A stretch of DNA of 15,290 bases from an uncultured Lachnospiraceae bacterium. Lineage in GTDB: Bacteria; Bacillota_A; Clostridia; Lachnospirales; Lachnospiraceae. The first letter of the stretch is position 1, and each line of letters begins with the position of its first letter. This document shows, in pieces, positions 14,992-15,290 of the stretch. The notes below the pieces were generated by a model. The model searched no databases. It had not been told where the DNA came from and worked only from the letters and a program-made list of their open reading frames with translations. Location of the stretch: NCBI GenBank assembly GCA_910585855.1, contig CAJUGZ010000073.1, positions 1 to 15,290 of the forward strand. The letters run 5' to 3'. The translations under genes were made by a program, and so were the position numbers.

Positions 14992-15290
14992 TTTACAATT
15001 CCTCCTTAATATCATATATTTACAGCCAGTTATAAAATACACTGCAAAAAAAGTTGACAAAGAGGACGCCAGATTGGGGAAAGGGTGGCGAATGACTGCT
15101 CAGTCTCCAAAAAGCAAGAAGTTCTAAGACTTCTGCATCCAAACACATCCAGCCGATCGAACCGGTGCGCAATTCGCCCGCACTGCAACCAAAACAAAAC
15201 TAACATAAGGAAAAATAACACCAGCCAAAAAGTACTCCCTTCCCTTGGGAGCGGGCTAAACACGCACCTTTTTTTGCATACCCTGCATGG
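14992..15290 (-). other. Upstream region and leader of the operon, no confident gene
   Basis: About 300 nt before the first gene. The part at 15140-15260 is noticeably GC-richer than the genes. One minus-strand frame is open from the window edge to a stop at 15030, with a hydrophobic stretch (FWLVLFFLMLVLFWLQ) but a non-coding-looking tail. It could be the end of an upstream gene or chance. Hairpins visible on the minus strand are CTCCC/GGGAG (15251-15235) followed by a T-run, and AGAAGT-N6-ACTTCT (15134-15117). A candidate -35 TTGTCA (15060-15055) has no well-spaced -10; the best is TATAAC (15034-15029), 20 nt away. The main operon promoter may lie outside the window. Confidence 0.4.
15227..15251 (-). 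terminator. Candidate intrinsic terminator or attenuator ahead of the operon
   Basis: On the minus strand a 5-bp GC-rich stem CTCCC (15251-15247) and GGGAG (15239-15235) with a 7-nt loop is followed by TAC and five T (15231-15227). The stem is short, so termination may be weak. It could end an upstream transcript, or act as a leader attenuator if transcription comes from outside the window. Confidence 0.33.

Noticed and set aside
14991..15060. Longer N-terminus for the first galactofuranosyltransferase starting at 15060
   Set aside because: The AAGGAGG at 15001-15007 and the alignment of MILQSFLFPN with MVIQNFIFPS of the paralogue support the start at 14991. The extra 23 residues have no counterpart.
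15030..15263. Minus-strand open frame with a hydrophobic segment upstream of the first gene
   Set aside because: It has no ribosome binding site before its GTG, its tail does not resemble a protein family, and it is open to the window edge. It could be the end of an upstream gene, but that cannot be supported from here.
1..15290. CRISPR arrays or phage/integrase genes
   Set aside because: No regularly spaced direct repeats and no integrase, recombinase or phage structural motifs were seen on either strand; the only mobile-element trace is the TnpB remnant.

Overview
The window is AT-rich (roughly 30-35% GC by eye). It has strong AGGAGG-type ribosome binding sites, canonical sigma-A promoters and many A/T-ending codons. 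Together with the gene families this suggests a low-GC Clostridia genome, probably Lachnospiraceae; the family-level call is inference.

Almost all coding sequence lies on the minus strand as one long operon-like array, read from about 15,000 down to 613. In transcription order it holds: an AT/GC-mixed leader (15290-14992); two tandem GlfT2-like galactofuranosyltransferases; a LicD phosphotransferase with an N-terminal ILEI/FAM3-like domain; a fused LicC-LicA-type nucleotidyltransferase/choline kinase; an IspD/TarI-family cytidylyltransferase with an altered substrate motif; a membrane-anchored Dpm1/GtrB-like family 2 glycosyltransferase; a Gpi18-like GT-C mannosyltransferase broken by one base in a G6 tract; a membrane-anchored SGNH-like protein with a C-terminal ILEI-like domain; a YfhO-family GT-C protein; and an acyltransferase-3 membrane acyltransferase. 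Most junctions are under 40 nt or overlap. The exceptions are about 100 nt before the SGNH-like gene and 52 nt between the two galactofuranosyltransferases, the latter possibly produced by a frameshift.

The genes fit one job: building and decorating a cell-surface polysaccharide. GlfT2-like enzymes would make a galactofuranose-containing chain. The LicC-LicA fusion would make CDP-choline (or a similar CDP-alcohol) and LicD would attach it as a phosphodiester. The IspD/TarI-like enzyme would supply a second CDP-activated group. The GT2 enzyme would charge a polyprenyl-phosphate sugar carrier, used outside the membrane by the GT-C proteins. The SGNH-like and acyltransferase-3 proteins would add or handle acyl groups. 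The UDP-galactopyranose mutase, polymer exporter and choline permease expected for such a pathway are not in this window.

The low end (1-612) is different. It carries the 5' three-quarters of a tRNA-Gln(CUG) running off the window edge behind a consensus promoter, and the degenerate 3' end of an IS200/IS605-type TnpB gene with its right-end hairpin. A near-perfect promoter points into that remnant, so a stand-alone omega-RNA-like transcript is possible.

The most notable points are: two ILEI-like domains in one bacterial glycan operon, together with homologues of the human LARGE-glycan/dystroglycan enzymes (LicD~FKTN/FKRP, IspD~CRPPA, ILEI~POMGNT1 stem); homopolymer tracts (G6, G7, T8) that put one gene, and possibly a second, out of frame; and the promoter-driven TnpB remnant.
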